A stretch of DNA of 64,000 bases, from assembly GCA_016715505.1 (NCBI GenBank), contig JADJZY010000003.1, forward strand, positions 62,001 to 126,000. The letters are read 5' to 3'. The notes beneath the pieces are model-generated. The model worked only from the letters and a program-made list of their open reading frames with translations, ran no database searches and was not told where the DNA came from. Shown in pieces: positions 45,492 to 53,551 of the stretch; positions within the stretch are counted from its first letter, which is position 1; each line of letters opens with the position of its first letter. A program made the translations under genes and the position numbers. This DNA comes from Bacteroidota bacterium. GTDB taxonomy: Bacteria; Bacteroidota; Bacteroidia; Chitinophagales; Chitinophagaceae.

Positions 45492-47075
45492 ATGTTGAAA
45501 CAATTATTAACTGGGTTGGCTATCCTGCCATTTTTAGCGAGTGCGCAAATAGGAGGGAATCTTTCGGGCGATTTAATGATGACTGTCAATTTTTTCCAAA
45601 GAGACACCAATATCAAGGCTTCAGGAAACCAATTGTATGATAACTTTTTAAGTGGAGGCGAAGGTTGGCTGGGATTGAGATATTCTTCCAATGGGTTTTC
45701 CGGGACCATCCGTTTTGATGGATTTCATAATTCAAATTTACAAAATCCAACCTCAGCCTTGAGTGCTGCGGGTATTGGTATGTTTAATATCAGCAAGGAC
45801 TTCCAGAATTTAAGTATCACAGCCGGTCATATTTATGATCAAATAGGAAGCGGGATTATTTTTCGGGCCTATGAAGATAGAGGCCTTCTCATCGATAATG
45901 CCTTATTTGGGCTTCACCTGAAATATCGGGTCAATGACCATTTAACCGTTAAAGGTTTTACCGGACAAGTCAAAAACCTCTTTGAGCGTTATAAACCCAT
46001 TTTGAAAGGAGCGAATTTTGAAGGAGACTTTGGTGTGGGTAAAGCTCATTTTACACCGGGTCTTGGCGCCGTAAACCGCACCCTGGATCAGGAAAGTATG
46101 GATAAAGTAGTTTCTACCATTAATTCGTATCCGGAAAAAGAGCGTTTTGCACCAACGTATAATTCTTATGCACTGTCCTTATACAATACACTCAATGTTG
46201 GTTCGTTTACCTGGTATATAGAAGGGGCTTATAAAACAGAAGAGGCAGTAGCGACCGATTTTGGTTTAAGAAAATTAAGTGGAAACGTGATTTATTCGAC
46301 CCTTGGATTTGCTATGAACAAATTAGGAATTAATGCAACCTTTAAACGAACCGAAAACTTTATGATGCGCACCTCGCCCAATGAGTTATTGATTCGTGGA
46401 TTGTATAACTGGCAACCCATCATTGCACAAATCCGACCTCAACGTTTGATTGCGCGTTATACGCCACCATCGATGGATTTGTCAGAAATTGGCGGATCAT
46501 TGAATGCCTTTTATACTCCAAATGACAATATGACTTTCAACGCTTCCTATACCCATATCAATTCTTTGGCCGGTGATACACTTTATCGGGAAGCCTTTGT
46601 GGACGCTGAATTCAGAAATATCAAAAATCTCATTATCCATGCCGGCGCCCAGTTTATGATATACAATCAGGCCATTTATCAACAAAAAGTAAAAGAAAGT
46701 TACCCCAATGTAGTGGCCTTCACACCATTTTTGGAACTCATCTATAAAATAAGCGACAAACGATCTGTGCGAACCGAATTTCAGTACATGCAAACCAAAC
46801 AAGATTTTGGATCATGGGCTTTTGCCTTGGTGGAATTCAATATTGCACCCAAATGGAGTTTTGCATTATCAGATATGTACAATACTTCGCCCAATTATAA
46901 ACATGTGAAGGAAGCGCACCATTATCCCAATGTTTTTATCGCACATACCCGCGGTTCACACCGATTCACGGCGCAATACACCAAACAAGTGGAAGGGATT
47001 AACTGTACGGGCGGTGTTTGCCGCTACGAACCTGCCTTTAGTGGATTCAGAATGGGTGTGATTACAACTTTTTAA
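45492..47075 (+). CDS. DUF6029 outer-membrane protein
   Basis: 527 residues. Signal peptide MLKQLLTGLAILPFLASAQ, then GGNLSGDLMMTVNFFQRDTNIKASGNQLYDNFLSGGEGWLGLRYS, the DUF6029 opening. The rest alternates aromatic and polar residues throughout, as in a large beta-barrel, with a terminal GFRMGVITTF. It is followed by the Omp28-related lipoprotein after 18 bases, a pairing common in Bacteroidota. Cargo unknown. Confidence 0.75.
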   Translation: MLKQLLTGLAILPFLASAQIGGNLSGDLMMTVNFFQRDTNIKASGNQLYDNFLSGGEGWLGLRYSSNGFSGTIRFDGFHNSNLQNPTSALSAAGIGMFNISKDFQNLSITAGHIYDQIGSGIIFRAYEDRGLLIDNALFGLHLKYRVNDHLTVKGFTGQVKNLFERYKPILKGANFEGDFGVGKAHFTPGLGAVNRTLDQESMDKVVSTINSYPEKERFAPTYNSYALSLYNTLNVGSFTWYIEGAYKTEEAVATDFGLRKLSGNVIYSTLGFAMNKLGINATFKRTENFMMRTSPNELLIRGLYNWQPIIAQIRPQRLIARYTPPSMDLSEIGGSLNAFYTPNDNMTFNASYTHINSLAGDTLYREAFVDAEFRNIKNLIIHAGAQFMIYNQAIYQQKVKESYPNVVAFTPFLELIYKISDKRSVRTEFQYMQTKQDFGSWAFALVEFNIAPKWSFALSDMYNTSPNYKHVKEAHHYPNVFIAHTRGSHRFTAQYTKQVEGINCTGGVCRYEPAFSGFRMGVITTF

Positions 47076-47093
47076 AAAAATAAAATACGGCAT

Positions 47094-48005
47094 ATGAAAA
47101 AATGGTATCTCGCACTCGGAATCGTTGCTACAAGCAGCCTCTTATGGACCAGTTGCAAGGAACAAATACCCTCAGGATTGGTATTACAAAGTACTGCATC
47201 GGTAGATACAACTTATGTAAGCAGTACGATTGAAACACCACAGGCCAAAGTTTTACTCATTGAAGAACTGACCGGTGCAACTTGTACAAATTGTCCGGCC
47301 GGAACAAAAATGTTGAAAGATTTTCAAGATCAAAATCCAGGACGGGTTATTGTTTCGGCTCTGCACTCCGGGTTTTTAACAGAACCGCCGGGAGGTGCCA
47401 AATACGATTTCCGAAATACGGATGCAGATGCCTTAAAATTGTTTTTTAATGAAGGGGATCCGGGTAAACCCAGTGCAACCTTTGATCGGGTACAACCATC
47501 ATCGGGAAACAGTGCCGGTAAGTACTTTGTATTAAAAGGACAAACCGGTTCGGATTGGCTGGCTTTGGTGCCTGCCCGTTTGAGCAAGACCACCCCTGTA
47601 AATATTTATATGGAATCGGATTATCTGCCTGCCAGCAATAAAGGACAGGTAACAATAAAACTGGCATTTACCCAAGATTATGTTGGTAAGATGGCCCTAT
47701 CCTTGTTTTTATTGGAGAATGGCCGCATCGATAAACAATCAGATAAAGATTTAGGAGTCATTCCGGATTACCAATTCAACCATATTTTCCGAAAATTAAT
47801 TTCTCCGGTTGGAGGAGATTTGATTTTAGATAGTTTGAATACAAAGGTAAAAGGCCGGGTGCTGGAAAAAACGATCTTGTTTGATATGCAAACCAGTGGT
47901 ATCAATGGATGGAACCCCGATAGTTGTTTGATTGTGGCCGCCGTTCATCGTACGGGTGACTCCAAAGAGATCATTCATGCACAGGAGGTTCATTTAAAAA
48001 AATAA
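47094..48005 (+). CDS. Omp28-related thioredoxin-fold lipoprotein
   Basis: 303 residues. Lipobox LWTSC (Cys21). EELTGATCTNCPAGT has a CxxC at 64-67 in a thioredoxin-like fold, followed by VIVSALHSGFLTEPPGG and the Omp28 C-terminal domain (PVNIYMESDYLPASNKGQVTIKL). Probably in the outer-membrane periplasmic leaflet or surface, working with the DUF6029 partner. A redox role is suggested by the CxxC but not shown. Confidence 0.85.
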   Translation: MKKWYLALGIVATSSLLWTSCKEQIPSGLVLQSTASVDTTYVSSTIETPQAKVLLIEELTGATCTNCPAGTKMLKDFQDQNPGRVIVSALHSGFLTEPPGGAKYDFRNTDADALKLFFNEGDPGKPSATFDRVQPSSGNSAGKYFVLKGQTGSDWLALVPARLSKTTPVNIYMESDYLPASNKGQVTIKLAFTQDYVGKMALSLFLLENGRIDKQSDKDLGVIPDYQFNHIFRKLISPVGGDLILDSLNTKVKGRVLEKTILFDMQTSGINGWNPDSCLIVAAVHRTGDSKEIIHAQEVHLKK

Positions 48006-48227
48006 AGAAAATATCTGTCTAAGAAGGAGATATCCTTAGTATGGGGAAATACCCATCACAGGAATTCTTGTGCCTTTATTTGAACCCAAATTTTGTAGTT
48101 TTCAAGGATAACGCCTTCAAACAAGATGAATACCGATTTATGCAAAGACTAAGGGTTGCAGGATATAAAAATCAACACATTAATTAAGTGAAAATCGTTT
48201 CTTTGTGGTGAAAAAAGAACATATCCT

Positions 48228-49079
48228 ATGAAATGGAGAGGACGCGAACAAAGTGAAAATATTGAAGACCGGCGTGGCATGAGTGGCCGAAAGGTGGCCA
48301 TGGGCGGCGGTTTACTATCGATTATCATATTGGTTATTGGATTATTGATGGGAGGAGACCCCCAACAATTACTCAACAATTTTAATCAGGGAGGCGCTCC
48401 AACAAATGCTCCATCCGGGGAGTATCAGGAAACGGAAGAAGAAAAAAACCTCAAAACCTTTGCTTCTGTCACCTTAGCCGATAATGAAAAAGTGTGGACC
48501 GAACTTTTCCGTCAAAATGGAATGCAATACAAAAAACCAGTGATGGTTATTTTTAGCGACTATACCGAATCGCCTTGTGGTAAGGCAGATGCGCGCACAG
48601 GACCGTTTTATTGCCCTGCCGATCAAAAAGTGTATTTATCGCTGGGATTTTTTAATGAATTGACGCAAAAGCTAGGTGCCAATGGCGATTTTGCATTTGC
48701 TTATGTGATCGCTCATGAAGTAGGCCATCATATTCAACATTTATTGGGAACGACAACCAAAGTCAGGCAGGCACAGGCTCAGGTAGATGAACGAACAGCG
48801 AATCGTTATTCTGTGGGTTTGGAACTGCAGGCCGATTTTTATGCCGGAGTATGGGCACATTATAATGAAAAATGGAATCAGGCTCTTGAAGCTGGGGATG
48901 TGGAAGAAGCCATGAGTGCTGCCAATGCTGTAGGCGACGATCGCCTGCAAAAACGAGCTCAAGGTTATGTAGTTCCTGATGCATTTACACATGGTACGTC
49001 CGAACAACGTATGTTCTGGTTTATGAAAGGATACAAAACCGGCGATTTGAATCAGGGTGATACTTTTAGTCAATTATAA
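48228..49079 (+). CDS. Neutral zinc metallopeptidase (YpfJ family)
   Basis: 283 residues. An N-terminal cytoplasmic segment (MKWRGREQSENIEDRRG) and one transmembrane helix (about 26-43) precede the catalytic domain. The zinc site HEVGHH is in FAYVIAHEVGHHIQHLLG, with a downstream Glu in LELQADFYAGVWA. The CGKADARTGPFYCPADQKVYLSLGF block is family-specific. Peptidase activity is predicted, the substrate unknown. The stop overlaps the next start by one base. Confidence 0.9.
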   Translation: MKWRGREQSENIEDRRGMSGRKVAMGGGLLSIIILVIGLLMGGDPQQLLNNFNQGGAPTNAPSGEYQETEEEKNLKTFASVTLADNEKVWTELFRQNGMQYKKPVMVIFSDYTESPCGKADARTGPFYCPADQKVYLSLGFFNELTQKLGANGDFAFAYVIAHEVGHHIQHLLGTTTKVRQAQAQVDERTANRYSVGLELQADFYAGVWAHYNEKWNQALEAGDVEEAMSAANAVGDDRLQKRAQGYVVPDAFTHGTSEQRMFWFMKGYKTGDLNQGDTFSQL

Positions 49080-49531
49080 TGATGCGAGCACATTCAATTA
49101 TTTTCATAGTTCTGTTTTTCACGATACTTGGATTTTCGGATTATCACTCATTTGCCGGCTCCAACGCGGCTTATTTAAAAGGTAAATCGGAGAGTGGGCG
49201 AACAAAATTTGAATGCACTTTACAAGATGTGACAGCCGGTTTAATCAGCGCCCATTTTGAAATAGACGGATCTTCGATTCATTTTGATGAGAATGATGAA
49301 GCCAATGTGATTTACGATTTAAACAATCAGGTTTTTTGTATCTATCTAAAGGGAAAAAATAAAATGCTCAATTTTTGGGTTTTGCCCAAGAGCATACAGA
49401 AACAAAGTGGAGATTGGTTTCGGGGGAGATTTATTTTTCGCGCTAAAGTATATGGCACTGAACCACGCAGCAATAAAGACCTCTTTTCACCGGAAACGGT
49501 ATTGAATTGCACTTTTGTATATGAAGTGTAA
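49079..49531 (+). CDS. Small secreted protein coupled to the metallopeptidase
   Basis: 150 residues. Signal peptide MMRAHSIIFIVLFFTILGFSDYHSFA, then a beta-rich domain (YLKGKSESGRTKFECTLQDVTAGLISAHFEIDGSSIHFDEND). No family recognised. Starts as TAATG on the YpfJ-like stop, so it is co-translated. Convergent with the TIR gene 22 bases downstream. Confidence 0.6.
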   Translation: MMRAHSIIFIVLFFTILGFSDYHSFAGSNAAYLKGKSESGRTKFECTLQDVTAGLISAHFEIDGSSIHFDENDEANVIYDLNNQVFCIYLKGKNKMLNFWVLPKSIQKQSGDWFRGRFIFRAKVYGTEPRSNKDLFSPETVLNCTFVYEV

Positions 49532-49553
49532 TGCCGGTTGAAAAAGCAAACCG

Positions 49554-50009
49554 CTAATATCCTCCTAAGTAATCTACCACCCCTCTAATTTGTTTGGCAA
49601 TTTCTGTATAAGCCAAATCCGGATTCTCGAAGGTTGAAACGGGTAGAGCACCTGTGGGTAGGGCTTGTAATTTAGCATAAGGCATTTCGCTCCATTCGCA
49701 AGGCCTTAAAATAATGGGGATTACACGGGCAGTTCCGGCATCATGACGCTCAATGGCAATTTTAAGTTCTTTATCCCAGATGTATTGACTGTTATTAAAA
49801 TCAACACTGATGAGGAGTAAAATAATATCAGCTTCTTGAAGTTCCTTTAAGATAAGGGCATCCCATTCTTGTCCGGCCATAACTTGCCGGTCCTGCCAAA
49901 CCTGAACTTTTCCACTCCGTTTAAGCATGACGAGGTGTTTGTCTAACTGATTTTTCATCGCCTCATCTTCATGGGCATAGGATAAAAATAAACGCAACTG
50001 TTTAGGCAT
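49554..50009 (-). CDS. TIR domain protein, putative NADase
   Basis: About 151 residues, all TIR; start set at MPKQLRLFLSYAHEDE because the open frame extends 11 codons into the upstream gene. Box 1 is RLFLSYAHEDE, box 2-like ISVDFNNSQYIWDKELKIAIERHDAGTARVIPIILRPCEW. Glu81 in WDKEL sits where the catalytic glutamate of NAD-cleaving TIR domains lies. Cytoplasmic. It is the last gene of the operon 53262-49554, one base from the preceding gene. NADase activity is inferred from the motif. Confidence 0.88.
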   Translation of the reverse strand: MPKQLRLFLSYAHEDEAMKNQLDKHLVMLKRSGKVQVWQDRQVMAGQEWDALILKELQEADIILLLISVDFNNSQYIWDKELKIAIERHDAGTARVIPIILRPCEWSEMPYAKLQALPTGALPVSTFENPDLAYTEIAKQIRGVVDYLGGY

Positions 50010-50010
50010 A

Positions 50011-50766
50011 TTACTCGTTTTTGCTTCCAAACCACAATTCAATCACATGGGGTCGCACCGATTTGATTTCGTGAAAGGAGATACCCAGCGGAATACCAGC
50101 TTTTCGGAGGATGGCATGTATCCATTCTGCCTGAACTTGGTCTGCACGGCTAAAATAACGAACTTCAGAAGGAAATTGGATATTCATTTTTTCCATGGGC
50201 GGTATTCTGGCAAAGCGTGCTTCCTGCAACACTTCTCGTGCTTTTTGCGCGATATGTAATTGGGCCTCTTCGTATTGAATATAAATTTTGTATACCTCCT
50301 TTTTGTCAGGTGCAGGGGAAGCTGCGGTTCCGGCACCGGTTGGGTATTCTTCAATCAATACCTCCGGAGGAGCCATGGCGGCATCATCTTCATGAATGGG
50401 TATGGCGGTAGAACGGGTATCGGCATCATCCATCCCAGCATTGGCAGGTACATTCTCCGGTAAAATAGCCTGAAGCGCCCGGGCAACGGTGGGGTTGCGG
50501 GAGCTCAAACTGGCGATGATAGAATCTTTTTCGGCACTGAATTTTAATTCCCGTTCCAGCGTATTATTGATTTGGGCCAAAGAGTCTGTTTGTCGCTGGA
50601 TGCGTTTTTGAAAACGATTTTTTTGATTGTTCCAGCGGTATGCAAAAAGAATAAAGCCACAGGCCGTAATCACAAATAAAACCGAAGCCATGGTTGCCCA
50701 TGCTTTGTTTTTTCGCTCATTGGCCATCAACTGCTCTATGATATTGAGATTTTTTTCGGTATCCAT
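50011..50766 (-). CDS. Membrane-anchored coiled-coil protein with C-terminal LytR_C/SPOR-like domain
   Basis: 251 residues. One transmembrane helix (about 23-44, ATMASVLFVITACGFILFAY), a coiled coil (about 48-92, RFQKRIQRQTDSLAQINNTLERELKF), a Pro/Ala-rich acidic linker (about 110-150), and a C-terminal domain with SEVRYFSRADQVQAEWIHAILRKAGIPLGI. That RYF pattern recurs in bacterial signalling proteins and looks like a LytR_C/SPOR-type fold, which can contact cell wall or glycans; the assignment is inference. Between the two TIR genes (gaps 4 and 1 bases). Confidence 0.65.
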   Translation of the reverse strand: MDTEKNLNIIEQLMANERKNKAWATMASVLFVITACGFILFAYRWNNQKNRFQKRIQRQTDSLAQINNTLERELKFSAEKDSIIASLSSRNPTVARALQAILPENVPANAGMDDADTRSTAIPIHEDDAAMAPPEVLIEEYPTGAGTAASPAPDKKEVYKIYIQYEEAQLHIAQKAREVLQEARFARIPPMEKMNIQFPSEVRYFSRADQVQAEWIHAILRKAGIPLGISFHEIKSVRPHVIELWFGSKNE

Positions 50767-50770
50767 CGGA

Positions 50771-51439
50771 TCAGGCTATTTTAATTTGGGTAGGGAAGAG
50801 CACATTTTTCAATGCGAACAAGGCTGCACAGGCAAACATCAGAAAAGCAAACAAGGCCATACCGATACCCATTTTCCAACTGGCATAAAGCAATGCCGCC
50901 GAAATACCTCCCATTGTAAGAAGAAGTGCGGCGAGAATATAGTAAAACAGATTGGAGCCCCCTTTTTTGAGACTAATACCGCTTAGTTCCGGAAAAACCA
51001 AGCTTTTCACACGAAGGGCAATGAGGCTGAATATTTTTTCTTTTTCGCCGGGATCATCAAGTGATTCCAGCACAGATTCGCCGTTTGCCGGCAAAATGCT
51101 GGACTCAAAGACCTTAAATTGATCTTCAGATTTCCAATCACAGGGTTGAAGCAAAACAGGCTGTATTTTTTTTTGCGACTGAATGGCCTTTTGTAACCAA
51201 TCCAGGCACTCCGAATCATTGAGGAGATGAATACTGATGAGCGGAATGGTGATATCTGAATCGTTGATATAATCGGCCAGTTTTTTAGCATCAGCATGAC
51301 GTTGAAAAACAGCGTCGCGGTCTATAACCTCCAGCAAACCTTTGCGGGCATATAGTGCAAAATGTGGACTCAGGTCTTTATACAAGGCCATATCCTCAGC
51401 TTCGGTTGCATACACAAAACAAATTTTTTTTGCTGCCAT
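50771..51439 (-). CDS. TIR-domain protein with two C-terminal transmembrane helices
   Basis: 222 residues. TIR-like part 1-150 (KKICFVYATEAEDMALYKDL, NDSDITIPLISIHLLNDSECLDWLQKAIQ, KIQPVLLQPCDWKSEDQF) and two helices at about 163-186 and 190-212 (YYILAALLLTMGGISAALLY, GIGMALFAFLMFACAALFAL). At the position of the catalytic Glu of the other TIR I see Trp/Leu (DWLQK), so this one may be inactive or structural. Four bases from the next gene, 7 from the muramidase. Confidence 0.75.
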   Translation of the reverse strand: MAAKKICFVYATEAEDMALYKDLSPHFALYARKGLLEVIDRDAVFQRHADAKKLADYINDSDITIPLISIHLLNDSECLDWLQKAIQSQKKIQPVLLQPCDWKSEDQFKVFESSILPANGESVLESLDDPGEKEKIFSLIALRVKSLVFPELSGISLKKGGSNLFYYILAALLLTMGGISAALLYASWKMGIGMALFAFLMFACAALFALKNVLFPTQIKIA

Positions 51440-51446
51440 TGGATGA

Positions 51447-52267
51447 TTAAAGTGACTTGTATTTTATGTAAGCTTTCTCAAGCTTCAGATCATATTTATT
51501 GGTTTGATACGCCGGACCATTGTATTTGCGGGCAAAGGTGGCCCATTGTTTTTTTCGAAGAAGATCCAGGAGTTTATTTTTTAATAAAAACCGTCCAAAA
51601 ACTTCCAATTGGGCGGCCTCACCGCTACTTAAGAAATCGTAAAATGCCTGGTTATTCGCAAATCCCAGAGATTCGGCATGAAAACCCATGATTTGAAATA
51701 GACCATAAGAAGCCGAGCCATAAGCCGCTTCGGCGTTGATTTTCAGGGCTTTTTGTAAACGTTGGTGTTGGTTTTCGCGATAATACTTATTGGGTGAGAA
51801 GTAATTTTATACAGAATGTTTTCGTTGCCATCTACCAAAGTAGCCGGTGCAATGCCTCTGCGCAACAATTCCTTCCAAAAAATATGACCTTCAAAAAGCA
51901 GTTTAATTTTACCATTGCTAAAACCCCGTCCATTACTTTCCACTTCATGTACCGCTTTCACAACGGCAGTTTCGAGATCAAACTGGGTCGCAAAAGCTTC
52001 AAAATCAGATTCTTTTAAGAAGGCAGCCGGTTGAAGTGTTTTTAACCCATTTTTTTTACTAAATAAATCCGATAATAAGGCCCATGTTTTTGTTCCGGCC
52101 ATGCCATCTTGTTTGAGCTGATGGAGGCGCTGAAATTCCAAGACAGATTTTTCGGTTTCTGGTCCGAAACGCCCGTCAATACTAATGGGATAAAGCACAT
52201 GGCACAACATTTCCTGCAAAAGAGAAACGAATTCACCTTTACTACCTCGCTTTAAAAGGCTGTCCAT
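51447..52267 (-). CDS. Peptidoglycan-binding N-acetylmuramidase (DUF3380-type), frameshifted
   Basis: PG-binding domain 1 at about 5-60 (GSKGEFVSLLQEMLCHVLYPISIDGRFGPETEKSVLEFQRLHQL), then an N-acetylmuramidase domain (AVVKAVHEVESNGRGFSNGKIKLLFEGHIFWKEL) whose catalytic Glu is in HEVES. It continues after an indel near 51780 with YGSASYGLFQIMGFHAESLGF. Repaired length is about 273 residues. No signal peptide is visible, unlike a housekeeping exported lysozyme; this resembles endolysins or toxin-type hydrolases. Second in the core of the TIR operon. Confidence 0.85.
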
Positions 52268-52320
52268 GGGGTTGATTTTGCCATAATGATACGGAAAAGA
52301 ATCAACAAATCACAGTGGAA

Positions 52321-52617
52321 TTATCGAACCTGACGGATCATCGCTTCCAGTGCTTCGAGGTGATTGGCAAAGGCTTTTTCACCGGAGGGAGTCACATGAT
52401 AAGTCGTATTGGTTTTGCGTCCGATAAAGCCTTTTTTGACTTTGATATATTTGGCTTCTTCCAAGGACTTCATATGCGAAGCCAGATTTCCATCGGTGAC
52501 ACCCAGTAATTCTTTCAAAAAATTGAAGTTCACCTCCTCATTCACCAGCAAAGCGCTCATGATACCCAATCGGATACGATGGTCAAAGGTTTTATTGAGA
52601 TGTTCAATGGGATTCAT
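52321..52617 (-). CDS. Winged-helix DNA-binding protein
   Basis: 98 residues. HLNKTFDHRIRLGIMSALLVNEEVNFNFLKELLGVTDGNLASHMKSLEEAKYIKVKKGFIGRKTNTTYHVT is an ArsR/MarR-like winged helix, with GRKTNTTYHVTPSGEKAF the wing and tail. It is 12 bases after the membrane gene and 53 before the muramidase, so it may regulate the whole operon, including the inverted repeat at the promoter. Confidence 0.85.
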   Translation of the reverse strand: MNPIEHLNKTFDHRIRLGIMSALLVNEEVNFNFLKELLGVTDGNLASHMKSLEEAKYIKVKKGFIGRKTNTTYHVTPSGEKAFANHLEALEAMIRQVR

Positions 52618-52629
52618 TCGATCGGATAA

Positions 52630-53262
52630 TTAAGCTGCTGAGCGTTCGTGATTCCACCACATGATGAATCCATAAATGATATGACAGACCCCAAAACCGA
52701 GGGCCCAAAGCAAAAGACCTTGTTTGGGAGCAAACAAATTCAAGATACCTAGCAGGAGTTGGGCATATCCTAAATACCGAATTTCGCCGAGGGTATATTT
52801 ACTGCCATTGAGGAGTCCGAGGCCATAAAAAATCAAACAGGCAGGTGCAACGAAGTCGTAATGCCTCGCCTGGTCCAGACTCAAAACAAAAACAGCGCCG
52901 ACAGCGATCGGAAGAAAAGTATTCCAAAGTAAACGCCGTGAAACCGGGCTCCAGAAGGGCAGTTGATCCTTTTTACTTTTTAAGAAGGTAAAAAAAACAG
53001 CTCCCGCTAAAGCGGCTACAAACACTGAAATGGCAATAGAAAGTAGGGAAAGGTATAAATCACTGGGAACCGCATTTCCACGTATATAATCCGTTTGATA
53101 ATATGTTTTGATTTTATGATCCGCCAAATAGGCGCCAATAAGCGCACAGGTACCTGCTATGATGCCACTCAAGCCACTCAGGCTGATGAAGCGGGTGCTT
53201 TTACTCATCATGAGCCGAATGTCCTGTAGCTGGGCGAGTGGATCGGGAGAAGAAAGGGGCAT
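52630..53262 (-). CDS. Multi-helix membrane protein, first gene of the TIR operon
   Basis: Start at the Met of MPLSSPDPLAQLQDIRLMM; the ORF extends 22 codons upstream but the promoter overlaps that part. About 211 residues with five or six hydrophobic helices (GIIAGTCALIGAYLADHKI, LSLLSIAISVFVAALAGAVFFTFL, NTFLPIAVGAVFVLSLD, LGYAQLLLGILNLF). The arrangement membrane protein plus short winged helix occurs as a common Bacteroidota pair. Role here unknown. Confidence 0.65.
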   Translation of the reverse strand: MPLSSPDPLAQLQDIRLMMSKSTRFISLSGLSGIIAGTCALIGAYLADHKIKTYYQTDYIRGNAVPSDLYLSLLSIAISVFVAALAGAVFFTFLKSKKDQLPFWSPVSRRLLWNTFLPIAVGAVFVLSLDQARHYDFVAPACLIFYGLGLLNGSKYTLGEIRYLGYAQLLLGILNLFAPKQGLLLWALGFGVCHIIYGFIMWWNHERSAA

Positions 53263-53280
53263 AAATTCTACTTTGAAAAA

Positions 53281-53303
53281 CAAAGTTATGCCAAATGAGG
53301 CAT
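53281..53303 (-). promoter_or_regulatory. Operon promoter and inverted-repeat operator candidate
   Basis: On the minus strand a -7 element TAACTTTG (53281-53288), 19 bases before the chosen start. Overlapping it by one base is ATGCC-AAATGA-GGCAT (53288-53303), an inverted repeat suitable for the winged-helix protein. The -33 element is not clear. Confidence 0.5.
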
Positions 53304-53551
53304 AAATTGACTGAATGAAGGGTGGCACAAAGCCCTTTCAGCCCATAAATCATTGAAAATAAATGAATAAGGTTTTTAACACGGACTGGTAATCATGTGT
53401 CTGAAAACCCCGATGAGAGGGAGGGGCTTGTTTGGTCTTTAAAGTGTCAAAAAATTTATAAAACAGAAACTTTTAAGTTTTAACTTTACCGACCATACTC
53501 TTGGGTATGGAGGATGATTGTTTTGTATCCTCTTCATTAAAAAAAGTGATT

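Noticed and set aside
51447..52267. Prophage endolysin
   Set aside because: No phage structural, holin or integrase genes nearby; the gene is embedded in the TIR operon with short spacers, although phage ancestry of the enzyme remains possible.
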